A stretch of DNA of 64,000 bases, taken from contig NZ_BMKX01000005.1 of the NCBI RefSeq assembly GCF_014644555.1, positions 62,001 through 126,000 on the forward strand, written 5' to 3'. The notes below the pieces were generated by a model. That model was not told the origin of the DNA. It saw only the letters and a list, made by a program, of their open reading frames with translations, and made no database searches. Source of the stretch: Glutamicibacter ardleyensis. GTDB lineage: Bacteria > Actinomycetota > Actinomycetes > Actinomycetales > Micrococcaceae. This document shows, in pieces, positions 45,260-53,002 of the stretch. Both the position numbers and the translations under genes were made by a program. Each line of letters opens with the position of its first letter. The stretch's first letter is position 1.

Positions 45260-46225
45260 TTACCAGGAGAGCAGACGCGGGGCGATAAGAAGAATCGTCG
45301 GGCACACCAGCAACAGGACAGTACATGAGAGAACCACGAAGTTTTGGAACCCACTCAACGGTGCCACTGGAGACAGCAGACGCTGCAAACGACGTGACGT
45401 GACCTCTCCACCCGGCATGCCTACAATTTCACCTGCTAATCCCTTAGCGTCGTCCTGACTGGTCTTCGCTGGTGTAATAGAGGAGGCTACCCCGACGATA
45501 GCTCTAAGAAGTACCGGACGGGTAACGACCTCTAGTGCTTTATCATCAGCGAGCATTTCAATTAACTGGCGCACTGCTTCCAGGGACAAGCGAGAAGTCG
45601 GCAACCACGGTAACGCCTCATGCCACGCGGTGAACGCCAAGATGAGAAAATCATGACGTTGATCTAGGTGTGAACTCTCGTGGGCAATGACACCACGCTG
45701 CTCTTCGGCGGAAAGCTGGGTTAGTAGCCCTCGCGATAGCACCGTAACGGATCCATTAAACCCAGGTACACAATAAGCCACGGGCAAATCATGGTCGAGG
45801 ACCAGTGTGTTAGGTCGTGTCTGTGAAGGGTTGCTCAGTAGCCGTAACAGCTGGCGGTGTTTGGCTCGTTGTCTTGTGGTGCGCCATGAAGCCCGCACTA
45901 GGGTCAACACTAGGTGGAACGCAAACAAGAACGCAGTGCTGAGCGCAAACAGGTGGATCACCCCGGGGGAGTTCACGCTAGGATCCCCGGTGACCAAAAG
46001 CCAACCGGCATGGAGAGCGGAAATGAGGTCATTGCCTAAGGGGGTTAGTCCCCAAACCAGCATTGACCCAATCATGGATAAGCCGCCGCCCAAGGCGATA
46101 GCTTGCCACAGCAGGACAGCAGCGACAGGAGCGCGTGCCGTCCATTTTGCTTTCGACAAAGCCAACGGCGTCGGCCACGCCAAGACGATAGCCAACGCCG
46201 CTAGGAAATATGAGGTGAGAAGCAC
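45260..46225 (-). CDS. M56 family membrane metalloprotease (BlaR1/MecR1-like)
   Basis: This 321-residue membrane protein has hydrophobic segments at about 1-20, 32-62, 88-111 and 295-318. The zinc-protease motif AHESSHLDQRHD (HExxH at 182-186) and the downstream QLIEMLADDKALE with the third ligand Glu (about 223) are intact. Unlike staphylococcal BlaR1 it has no extracellular penicillin-binding sensor domain; only a C-terminal membrane anchor follows the protease. It lies 23 bases downstream of a BlaI-family repressor gene, the standard pair in which the protease cleaves the repressor. The signal it senses is unknown. The divergent cyd operon suggests a respiratory or redox cue (inference). 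Confidence 0.9.
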   Translation of the reverse strand: MLLTSYFLAALAIVLAWPTPLALSKAKWTARAPVAAVLLWQAIALGGGLSMIGSMLVWGLTPLGNDLISALHAGWLLVTGDPSVNSPGVIHLFALSTAFLFAFHLVLTLVRASWRTTRQRAKHRQLLRLLSNPSQTRPNTLVLDHDLPVAYCVPGFNGSVTVLSRGLLTQLSAEEQRGVIAHESSHLDQRHDFLILAFTAWHEALPWLPTSRLSLEAVRQLIEMLADDKALEVVTRPVLLRAIVGVASSITPAKTSQDDAKGLAGEIVGMPGGEVTSRRLQRLLSPVAPLSGFQNFVVLSCTVLLLVCPTILLIAPRLLSW

Positions 46226-46248
46226 CCAGTCCCCGAAATTCGTGTTAC

Positions 46249-46620
46249 TTAGACAGTCTTTACAGAATCCAAGATAGCACGTAGGGACACTGCTTCTTCA
46301 GCCGAGATTCCTCCGATAAATCGGGCAAGGACGGCTTCGCGATCTTGGGCGGTGCCCAAAGCATCATTTAGCAGTCCCACAGTATGGTCCTCACGGGAAG
46401 AGGACGCGGTATAACGATGCGGACGAGTAGAGCGTTCCCGCGCTACGAGTCCCTTCTTCTCCAGTCGCGCCAACACGGTTAATACCGTGGTTACTGCGAG
46501 TTCTTTCGCATCAGTACCGCATGCAGCCAGGGCATCACGAAGATCATTAGCGGTAAGCGGTTCTGCGGAATCCCACAGTAGGTCCATGACGGAGCGTTCC
46601 AGATCGCCAAGGCTGGCCAC
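46249..46620 (-). CDS. BlaI/MecI/CopY family transcriptional repressor
   Basis: This 123-residue winged-helix repressor begins LGDLERSVMDLLWDSAEPLTANDLRDAL, with the recognition helix region AVTTVLTVLARLEKKGLV. The dimerisation domain includes REAVLARFIGGISAEE. The Arg-Phe at about 100-101 lies where BlaI is cleaved by BlaR1 between Asn101 and Phe102, so proteolytic control is plausible. The start is GTG with GAGG 9 bases upstream. It is in an operon with the M56 protease and divergent from cydA. Three matching 19-bp inverted repeats lie in the intergenic region. Confidence 0.92.
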   Translation of the reverse strand: MASLGDLERSVMDLLWDSAEPLTANDLRDALAACGTDAKELAVTTVLTVLARLEKKGLVARERSTRPHRYTASSSREDHTVGLLNDALGTAQDREAVLARFIGGISAEEAVSLRAILDSVKTV

Positions 46621-46702
46621 CAGGTCTTACCTCACTTGCTTTAGTGCTGATGCAGTGTTGTCGCACGTTATAAGGAGTGAAAACAATCTGCTTGGATATT
46701 TC

Positions 46703-46708
46703 ATTGTA
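46703..46708 (-). promoter_or_regulatory. -10 box of the blaI-like gene
   Basis: On the minus strand TACAAT lies 17 bases downstream of a -35-like TAGAAA (46731-46726), and that -35 lies within operator O1. Confidence 0.5.
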
Positions 46709-46725
46709 TAGGCGTTCGGCCGATA

Positions 46726-46744
46726 TTTCTACATGACGTAAAAG
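46726..46744. promoter_or_regulatory. Operator O1 (BlaI-type)
   Basis: TTTCTACATGACGTAAAAG is an imperfect inverted repeat. It covers the -35 position of the blaI promoter, as expected for autorepression. Confidence 0.55.
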
Positions 46745-46913
46745 TATCGGGTGATTTGCGGGTTTGTCAGTAACCGCATTTAGTCACTCAGAAGTAAGAG
46801 CCGCATTGTGCTGACTTGGGTTTTTTTATTTCAGAAACTGCAGCCTGTGTCAATGCTGGGAATCTAGATTTTTTAGTGTGGCGACTGATGGTGAATAAGC
46901 CGAATCGAGCCGA

Positions 46914-46932
46914 TTTCTACAAGCTGTCGAAA
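46914..46932. promoter_or_regulatory. Operator O2 (BlaI-type)
   Basis: TTTCTACAAGCTGTCGAAA has 8-base arms with one mismatch. It covers the -35 region of the cydA promoter. Confidence 0.6.
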
Positions 46933-46938
46933 TTGGTC

Positions 46939-46944
46939 TATAGT
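46939..46944 (+). promoter_or_regulatory. -10 box of cydA
   Basis: TATAGT predicts a transcription start near 46951, about 60 bases before the cydA ATG. Confidence 0.5.
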
Positions 46945-46957
46945 GACCGTAAGAACT

Positions 46958-46976
46958 TTTCTACGCAACGTAGAAA
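46958..46976. promoter_or_regulatory. Operator O3 (BlaI-type)
   Basis: TTTCTACGCAACGTAGAAA is a perfect 8-base inverted repeat with a 3-base centre. It lies just downstream of the predicted cydA transcription start. Its centre is 44 bases from that of O2, about four helical turns. Confidence 0.65.
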
Positions 46977-47012
46977 TAGATGTGCTGCGAACTCGTGACA
47001 AATGAGGAATCC

Positions 47013-48599
47013 ATGGATGTACTAGAGATTGCTCGGTGGCAATTTGGGATCACCACCGTTTACCACTTCTTGATGGTGCCACTAACCATTGGGCTGGGAC
47101 TGACCGTAGCAGTGATGCAAACCGTTTGGCATCGAACAGGCAACGAACAGTGGCTAAGAATGACCAAGTTCTGGGGCAAGCTGTTCCTCATCAACTTCAT
47201 TATGGGAGTGGCCACCGGTATTGTCCAAGAATTCCAATTTGGCATGGCGTGGAGCGAATATAGCCGATACGTCGGTGATGTCTTCGGAGCACCCTTGGCA
47301 ATGGAGGCACTACTAGCGTTCTTCGTCGAATCCACTTTCCTTGGCCTATGGATCTTCGGGTGGAAAAAGCTACCTCGACGCATCCATTTGGCCACCATCT
47401 GGTGCGCGTCGCTGGCAGCTATCCTCTCGGCATACTTCATTTTGGTTGCCAATTCGTGGATGCAGCACCCAGTAGGCACCGAACTGATCAATGGTCGTGC
47501 GGTGATGACGGATGCCTGGGCCGTATTTACGAACAACACCGCACTGGTCACCTTCCCGCATACAATCTTCGGTGCCTTTGCCGTCGCCGGAGGGTTTCTC
47601 CTCGGGATTTCCTGGTTCCATCTATACCGACGCCGTAAAGAAGGTATCGACACGATCGACGCGAATGGGCGTGTAGTGGTCGGCGAAGATCTGTCCAAGG
47701 GCCGAGTGCGCGACCGTACCGACCATAAGGTCTGGCTTACCTCGTTGCGTATTGGCGCGGTCATCGCCACAATCTCGTTCTTCGGTGTCGCATTGTCTGG
47801 CCATGAGCAGGCCAAACTGATGTTTGAACAGCAACCAATGAAAATGGCTGCCGCCGAAGCAGCCTGTCACGACGGCACCGGATTCTCGGTCCTGACCTTG
47901 GGGAAGCTGGATACCGAAGGGGCCACCACCTGTGACGACGTCGTGGCAGTTTTTGAATTACCTGGCCTGCTGTCCTTCTTAGCCAATGGCGACTTTGAGA
48001 CGCCGGTCAAAGGCGTGAACACACTCATTCCCGAGTATCAGGAAAAATATGGCAGTCATTACCCAGATGACCCAGCATTCGGACAATACGCGGGAGAAGA
48101 AATCAGCTACCTGCCGGTTATGGAGGTTACCTACTGGGGATTCCGTCTGATGATCACCCTCGGCGGGTTGTCCGCAGTGGCTGCTGCGCTCGCATTGTGG
48201 ATCACCCGAAAAGGTACCGTTCCACAAAGTAAGTGGCTATCGCGTCTGGTACTTCTTGGCATTGCCGCACCATTTGGAGCGAACTCCGCAGGCTGGATTT
48301 TCACCGAAATGGGGCGACAGCCATTTACCGTGGCCCCGAACCCGCAAATGGGTGGAGTGGACCAAGTATTCATGTATACCGCGGCATCGGTTTCACCAAC
48401 GGTGAGCGCCGGGGAGATGCTCTTCTCCCTGATCACCTTGACCTTGGTATATGGGGTGCTCCTTGTTGTTGAGCTGGTGCTACTTACCCGTTATATCCGC
48501 GGTGGAACCGGATCTGCCATGCCCGAACTACTAGAACCCGAGCAAACCTCGGGCAAGGACCCCAGCGACGACGGCGACGTGCTCGCCTTCGCATATTAG
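47013..48599 (+). CDS. cydA: Cytochrome bd ubiquinol/menaquinol oxidase subunit I
   Basis: CydA is the quinol-oxidising subunit of the high-affinity bd oxidase, with nine or so membrane helices. The start LEIARWQFGITTVYHFLMVPLTIGL has the haem ligand His at about residue 18. GHEQAKLMFEQQPMKMAAAEA, the short quinol loop region, and EMGRQPFTVAPN (GRQP motif, about residue 433) are typical. The length is 528 residues. ATG 47013 with GAGGA upstream gives the standard N-terminus; the open frame extends 11 codons further up. It heads the operon cydA-cydB-cydDC and is divergent from the BlaI/M56 pair. Confidence 0.95.
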   Translation: MDVLEIARWQFGITTVYHFLMVPLTIGLGLTVAVMQTVWHRTGNEQWLRMTKFWGKLFLINFIMGVATGIVQEFQFGMAWSEYSRYVGDVFGAPLAMEALLAFFVESTFLGLWIFGWKKLPRRIHLATIWCASLAAILSAYFILVANSWMQHPVGTELINGRAVMTDAWAVFTNNTALVTFPHTIFGAFAVAGGFLLGISWFHLYRRRKEGIDTIDANGRVVVGEDLSKGRVRDRTDHKVWLTSLRIGAVIATISFFGVALSGHEQAKLMFEQQPMKMAAAEAACHDGTGFSVLTLGKLDTEGATTCDDVVAVFELPGLLSFLANGDFETPVKGVNTLIPEYQEKYGSHYPDDPAFGQYAGEEISYLPVMEVTYWGFRLMITLGGLSAVAAALALWITRKGTVPQSKWLSRLVLLGIAAPFGANSAGWIFTEMGRQPFTVAPNPQMGGVDQVFMYTAASVSPTVSAGEMLFSLITLTLVYGVLLVVELVLLTRYIRGGTGSAMPELLEPEQTSGKDPSDDGDVLAFAY

Positions 48600-48613
48600 A
48601 CAGGCGGAAAGTA

Positions 48614-49639
48614 ATGGATTGGCTTCCAACTCTCTGGTTTATTCTCATCGCACTACTATGGACCGGTTATCTCTTTCTCGAGGGCTTCGACCTGGGTATC
48701 GGCATGCAAATCGGGCTGGGACGGGGCGGAGAGAAACACAAACGTGTACTGCTCAACACCATCGGTCCAGTCTGGGACGGAAATGAAGTCTGGTTGCTGA
48801 CTGCAGGTGGTGCCACCTTCGCAGCCTTCCCCTACTGGTACGCCTCGCTGTTCTCCGCTCTGTACATTCCACTAACTTTGGTGTTGGTGGCACTAATCTT
48901 CCGTGCGGTAGCCATCGAATACCGTGGCAAGGCACAAAATGCTACAACACGTGGGCTCTGGGATTTGGCTTTGGGCTGGGGATCGCTGATCGCCGCGTTC
49001 GGGGTGGGCGCGATGCTTGCCTTGACCACCTTAGGGCTGCCTCTAAACGAAAACGGTGACCGGGTAGGTGGCCCATTCGCGTGGTTCACTTGGCATGCCG
49101 TGCTCGGTGGTGTCGCGGTCGTGGCATTTAGCTGGATACACTCCGTGGCTTTCCTACGATTAAAAACCGAAGGTCCGATACGTGTGAGCTCGGGTCAGCG
49201 GTTTATTCGATGGATGCCATGGTGTGTTGTGCCATTGTTGCTGTGGTCTGCAGTCGTGGTGCTGGCAGGTACATCGCTTGCCGCCTGGACGCTGCTCGTC
49301 TTGGCAGTGGTTGCTGCGTTCTTCGCTTGGTTTAGCGCCCGTGCAGGCCACGAGGGCCGCTCATTTATTGCCTTGGGCATCATGCTCGTCGGAGCTGTCG
49401 CTGCGATCTTCGTTGCGGCCTTCCCTGTAGTGCTCCCTTCAACCATCAACTCGACATTTGATCTGACCATATATAACGCGTCGAGTTCCCCATACACGCT
49501 GAAACTGATGAGCATCGTCGCTGCATTCGGCGTGCCGCTGGTCCTTGCATACCAGTCATGGAGCTACTGGGTCTTTCGTAAGCGCATCGGTGAGAAGCAT
49601 ATTCCCGAAGACCATCTCGTGACCTCAGCCGTGAAGTAG
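48614..49639 (+). CDS. cydB: Cytochrome bd oxidase subunit II
   Basis: CydB is the second membrane subunit of bd oxidase, with 341 residues and about eight or nine hydrophobic helices. The family start TLWFILIALLWTGYLFLEGFDLG and the following RVLLNTIGPVWDGNEVWLLTAGGA (conserved charged residues in the first loop) are clear. The C-terminal segments YNASSSPYTLKLMSIVA and VLAYQSWSYWVFRKRI also match. It begins 14 bases after cydA and is followed by the cydDC fusion after 27 bases. Confidence 0.96.
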   Translation: MDWLPTLWFILIALLWTGYLFLEGFDLGIGMQIGLGRGGEKHKRVLLNTIGPVWDGNEVWLLTAGGATFAAFPYWYASLFSALYIPLTLVLVALIFRAVAIEYRGKAQNATTRGLWDLALGWGSLIAAFGVGAMLALTTLGLPLNENGDRVGGPFAWFTWHAVLGGVAVVAFSWIHSVAFLRLKTEGPIRVSSGQRFIRWMPWCVVPLLLWSAVVVLAGTSLAAWTLLVLAVVAAFFAWFSARAGHEGRSFIALGIMLVGAVAAIFVAAFPVVLPSTINSTFDLTIYNASSSPYTLKLMSIVAAFGVPLVLAYQSWSYWVFRKRIGEKHIPEDHLVTSAVK

Positions 49640-49666
49640 TTCTAGCCAGTCTGAAAGGTATAACAG

Positions 49667-52600
49667 ATGTCTGCGCCACGCTTTTTGCCACGTGCTCTTC
49701 TCAAACGCCAACAAATCGCTTTCCTGGCGCTTTTTTCGGCTCTCAAATCCATCGGGTTAATTCTTGTAGCCTATGCGCTAGCTACATGGATTGCACAGAT
49801 GTCGGTGGGTCAAGAATACTCACCGACGTTACTGTGGATGGCCTTGGGCGGGGCAGTGCTTCGTACGGTCGGGGTCTGGGCACTGAATGCTGGGGCTCGA
49901 CGTGTAGGAGCCGGCGCTAAAGAAAAGATGCGTTCTAATCTTGTCGCCACCGTGGCGGCCCGTCCCGGAATCGTTGGACATCCGAGCCATGACCAGACGG
50001 TGGCGCAGACTGCCACACTTGCCAGCCACGGTGTGGAAAAGCTCGACGACTACTTCACCAAATTCATCCCAGCGCTCATTGGCGCCGCGCTAATCCCGTT
50101 GCTCTTAGGCATATATATTCTGAGCATTGACTGGCTCAGCGCGCTGATCTTGCTGTTGACGATTCCCCTGATACCGATATTCATGGCGCTCATTGGGATG
50201 CACACACAAGACACCATTGCACAGTCCCAAAACAAACTTGATGCGCTGGCTAATCAGCTCTTCGAACTTGCCCAAGGGCTACCCGCGTTGTTAGGACTAG
50301 GCCGAGCACAATCGCAGGGGCACGCCATCAGGCAGGTCAGCGAACGCTACCGGGTGGCGACCATGGCCAACCTGAAAACAGTATTCATGTCCAGCTTCTG
50401 GCTCGAGTTGATTTCTACGTTGTCCGTCGCAGTACTCGCGGTAGTAATCGGCGTGCGACTGGTCGGCGGGAATATGGATTTGGCCGCCGGACTGACTATC
50501 TTGATTCTTGCTCCGGAACTGTTCGTTGCGCTTCGCGAGGTGGGTTCGGCCTACCATGCGGCAGACGATGGGTTAGCAGCCTTTGCCCGGTACGAAAAAC
50601 AGATCCAAGCGACACCCAAAAAGCAGCTACAAAAAGCAGTCTGCACGGCCCCCGCTGGGCATGTCCTAGAAATTGAAAACCTGAGCCTGCAATATCAGCA
50701 CACAAACTATATTTATCAGGATTTCAATCTCACCTTGCAGGCCGGTGAACGAAAGATTCTGAGCAATGCCAGTGGTACCGGAAAAACGAGCCTACTGAAA
50801 CTTATTGCCGAAACCCACACCAGTAACAATGAATTTGCCAGCGAGCTGGTTAGCGGCACAATTCACGTCTGCGCAGAACTCGCAATGATCAGTCAGCATC
50901 CCCGGTTCAATGAGGCGACCGGTGCCGCGCAACTCGCACAAGATGTTCCTCAGGCCTCCACCTCGTTCGTACAATCCATGGCGACTGAACTAAACCTCCT
51001 TGAGATGTTGCCACGGTCCATCGGGGAGTACTCGCCCGGTGAGCTACGCAGGTTAGAAGTTCTGCGTGCGCTAGTACGGGTACACAGCGTTCCCGAATGT
51101 AATCTCTTACTGGCAGATGAACCCACCGCTCATCTAGACGAAGACAATGCCGACAGTGTGCGGCGGCTGCTTACCGAAGTACCAGCGCGGTGCGCAATAC
51201 TCATTGCCAGCCATGATCCGCTAATCGACCACAGCATTCCGCGGCAGAGCGTGCACGACGTTAGCTCCACAGCGGACATCACTAGCCAGCAATTCGCCGC
51301 TCCGACCGACGATGATTTGCAAGCTGCCGCACTCAATCCGCGTGATTGGAACCCACGCCGCGAGGTTGTTGGACGCTACACTTCGGCCCGCAAGGCCCTT
51401 TGCTACGGGGTGCTGGCCATACTCTGCGCGGTGGCGCTCGCCGGATTGAGCGGATGGTTGATCGTCGAGTCCAGCTACCAGCCTGCCATCTTGCATCTGA
51501 CCGTTGCCTTCGTGATGGTTCGAACTCTAGGTATCGGCCGAGCGGTCTTTAGATACCTGGAACAACTGGCCATCCACGACGCAGTACTCAGCTACGCCGG
51601 AGCTCTGCGTGAAAAATTGTGGAATGCCATGGTCGCTAACCCCACGCAATGGGGAGTGATGAGCCGGTCCTCACTGGTTCTGCGCTACCTGCTGGCCGAA
51701 GTTGATGAGCTACGAGACGGCATCGCCCGGGTACTCTTTCCACCCCTGCAGGCAACGTTGGTCTGGGTTACCGCCACCGTGGTGCTGTATCTCATTCAGA
51801 CAGAATTCGGATACCTCGCCCTGACCGCAGGGCTACTATTGCTTTTCCCCGTCCGGTGGCTGGTGAAAACCGTGGAGGGACGCCACCTGGCTATGCAACT
51901 GCAGCATCGCTTACAGGTGAACCAACTGGTTCTCTCGATCTTGCGACATAAAGAAGCCCTACGCGCCTTCGAAGCGTTGGACAGGCTGCTACACAAGCTC
52001 ACCGGAGCCGAGCAACACAACACCGAACGAATTCGACGCCACGCCTATGGGCAGGGCACCGCGCCGGCCCTAGCAACATTGATAACAGTCCTGCTGTCGG
52101 TGGTCCTAGTTCTAGTCTCAGACGTAAGCGCTTCGTACACGGCCCTGGCGGTCTTATTGGCTCTCTCCCTAGGCGAGCCGGCGTCCAACGCCCTGAACGC
52201 GGTTCAACAAGGTCGGGCGCTGAACGAGCTGACCGGGCAACTCGCCCGTAGGGGGATCGACCAACCCGAACAACTTACCGAAGCCGCTAACAACGACGAG
52301 CCAAATTTCACCGTCCACGGGTATCGGCTCAAGGATTTAGCACTAGGCTACGTACCGGGTGTCGCGGTGCTCTCCGGTCTGGATGCCGAGATTCGGCCCG
52401 GTCAATGGACCGCACTGACCGGATCCTCGGGGTCGGGAAAATCAACACTCATGACAGCACTGCTTGGCGCGCTACCTGCCAGCGCCGGAACGCTAGAGGC
52501 AATTGACGAGCACGGGAACTACCGGCCAATGCGACAAGGTTCCATTGGCTCGGTTGCCTGGTGTCCACAAGAGGCGCACCTCTTTGACTCGACACTGCGT

Positions 52601-53002
52601 CGAAACCTCAACCTTGCGGTGCCCACCGACCTGGCAGCCTCTGATGAACAGCTCATCGAAGTGTTGCACCATGTAGGGCTTGGTCGCTGGTATGCCGATG
52701 AACCCGATGGATTAGATACCCGCATCGGTAGCGGGGGACACCGGCTTTCCGGAGGACAACGCTGCAAACTGGCGGTGGCTCGCGCTCTAATTGGGGGACA
52801 CCACACGATCCTGCTCGATGAACCCACCGCACACCTCGGCGTGGATGAAAGCACAGAGCTAATCCACACGCTCCGTGCAGCGCTCGCCGGTCGGACGGTC
52901 GTACTGATCACCCATGACACGAGACTTGCACAAATGTGTGAGGGTTCGATCAATTTGACCGAACCCTCACACCAGCTGACTAACTTATTGCCAAGGAGTT
53001 AG
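49667..53002 (+). CDS. cydDC: Fused CydD-CydC thiol-exporting ABC transporter
   Basis: CydDC exports cysteine or glutathione-type thiols and is needed for bd oxidase assembly. One 1111-residue chain joins two half-transporters, each with a membrane domain (about 10-300 and 578-860) and an ATPase domain. The second ATPase is normal: GSSGSGKST (about 918-926), LSGGQ (about 1026), [10 protein letters not shown]. The first is degenerate: [10 protein letters not shown] lacks the first Walker A glycine and the signature is YSPGE (455-459), while [12 protein letters not shown] and ASHD remain. The last codons contain a strong hairpin, and the stop overlaps the stop of convergent parC by 4 bases. Such fusions occur in related actinobacteria. 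Confidence 0.93.
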   Translation: MSAPRFLPRALLKRQQIAFLALFSALKSIGLILVAYALATWIAQMSVGQEYSPTLLWMALGGAVLRTVGVWALNAGARRVGAGAKEKMRSNLVATVAARPGIVGHPSHDQTVAQTATLASHGVEKLDDYFTKFIPALIGAALIPLLLGIYILSIDWLSALILLLTIPLIPIFMALIGMHTQDTIAQSQNKLDALANQLFELAQGLPALLGLGRAQSQGHAIRQVSERYRVATMANLKTVFMSSFWLELISTLSVAVLAVVIGVRLVGGNMDLAAGLTILILAPELFVALREVGSAYHAADDGLAAFARYEKQIQATPKKQLQKAVCTAPAGHVLEIENLSLQYQHTNYIYQDFNLTLQAGERKILSNASGTGKTSLLKLIAETHTSNNEFASELVSGTIHVCAELAMISQHPRFNEATGAAQLAQDVPQASTSFVQSMATELNLLEMLPRSIGEYSPGELRRLEVLRALVRVHSVPECNLLLADEPTAHLDEDNADSVRRLLTEVPARCAILIASHDPLIDHSIPRQSVHDVSSTADITSQQFAAPTDDDLQAAALNPRDWNPRREVVGRYTSARKALCYGVLAILCAVALAGLSGWLIVESSYQPAILHLTVAFVMVRTLGIGRAVFRYLEQLAIHDAVLSYAGALREKLWNAMVANPTQWGVMSRSSLVLRYLLAEVDELRDGIARVLFPPLQATLVWVTATVVLYLIQTEFGYLALTAGLLLLFPVRWLVKTVEGRHLAMQLQHRLQVNQLVLSILRHKEALRAFEALDRLLHKLTGAEQHNTERIRRHAYGQGTAPALATLITVLLSVVLVLVSDVSASYTALAVLLALSLGEPASNALNAVQQGRALNELTGQLARRGIDQPEQLTEAANNDEPNFTVHGYRLKDLALGYVPGVAVLSGLDAEIRPGQWTALTGSSGSGKSTLMTALLGALPASAGTLEAIDEHGNYRPMRQGSIGSVAWCPQEAHLFDSTLRRNLNLAVPTDLAASDEQLIEVLHHVGLGRWYADEPDGLDTRIGSGGHRLSGGQRCKLAVARALIGGHHTILLDEPTAHLGVDESTELIHTLRAALAGRTVVLITHDTRLAQMCEGSINLTEPSHQLTNLLPRS
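52936..52972. terminator. Hairpin inside the 3' end of cydDC, near the parC stop
   Basis: GTGTGAGGGTTCG (52936-52948) pairs perfectly with CGAACCCTCACAC (52960-52972). The hairpin lies within the cydDC coding sequence, 27 bases downstream of the parC stop on the minus strand. It could terminate parC transcripts. Confidence 0.5.

Larger units (their letters stand above)
46621..47012. promoter_or_regulatory. Divergent blaI-cydA regulatory region
   Basis: These 392 bases contain no convincing gene; a 60-codon frame at 46816-46998 looks accidental. They hold the blaI promoter (-10 TACAAT, minus strand 46708-46703), the cydA promoter (-10 TATAGT, 46939-46944) and three related operators. The region between 46745 and 46913 shows nothing else that I recognise. 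Confidence 0.7.

Noticed and set aside
46816-46998. 60-codon frame in the blaI-cydA gap
   Set aside because: It overlaps the cydA promoter and operators O2 and O3, has no ribosome site, and shows no recognisable protein pattern.
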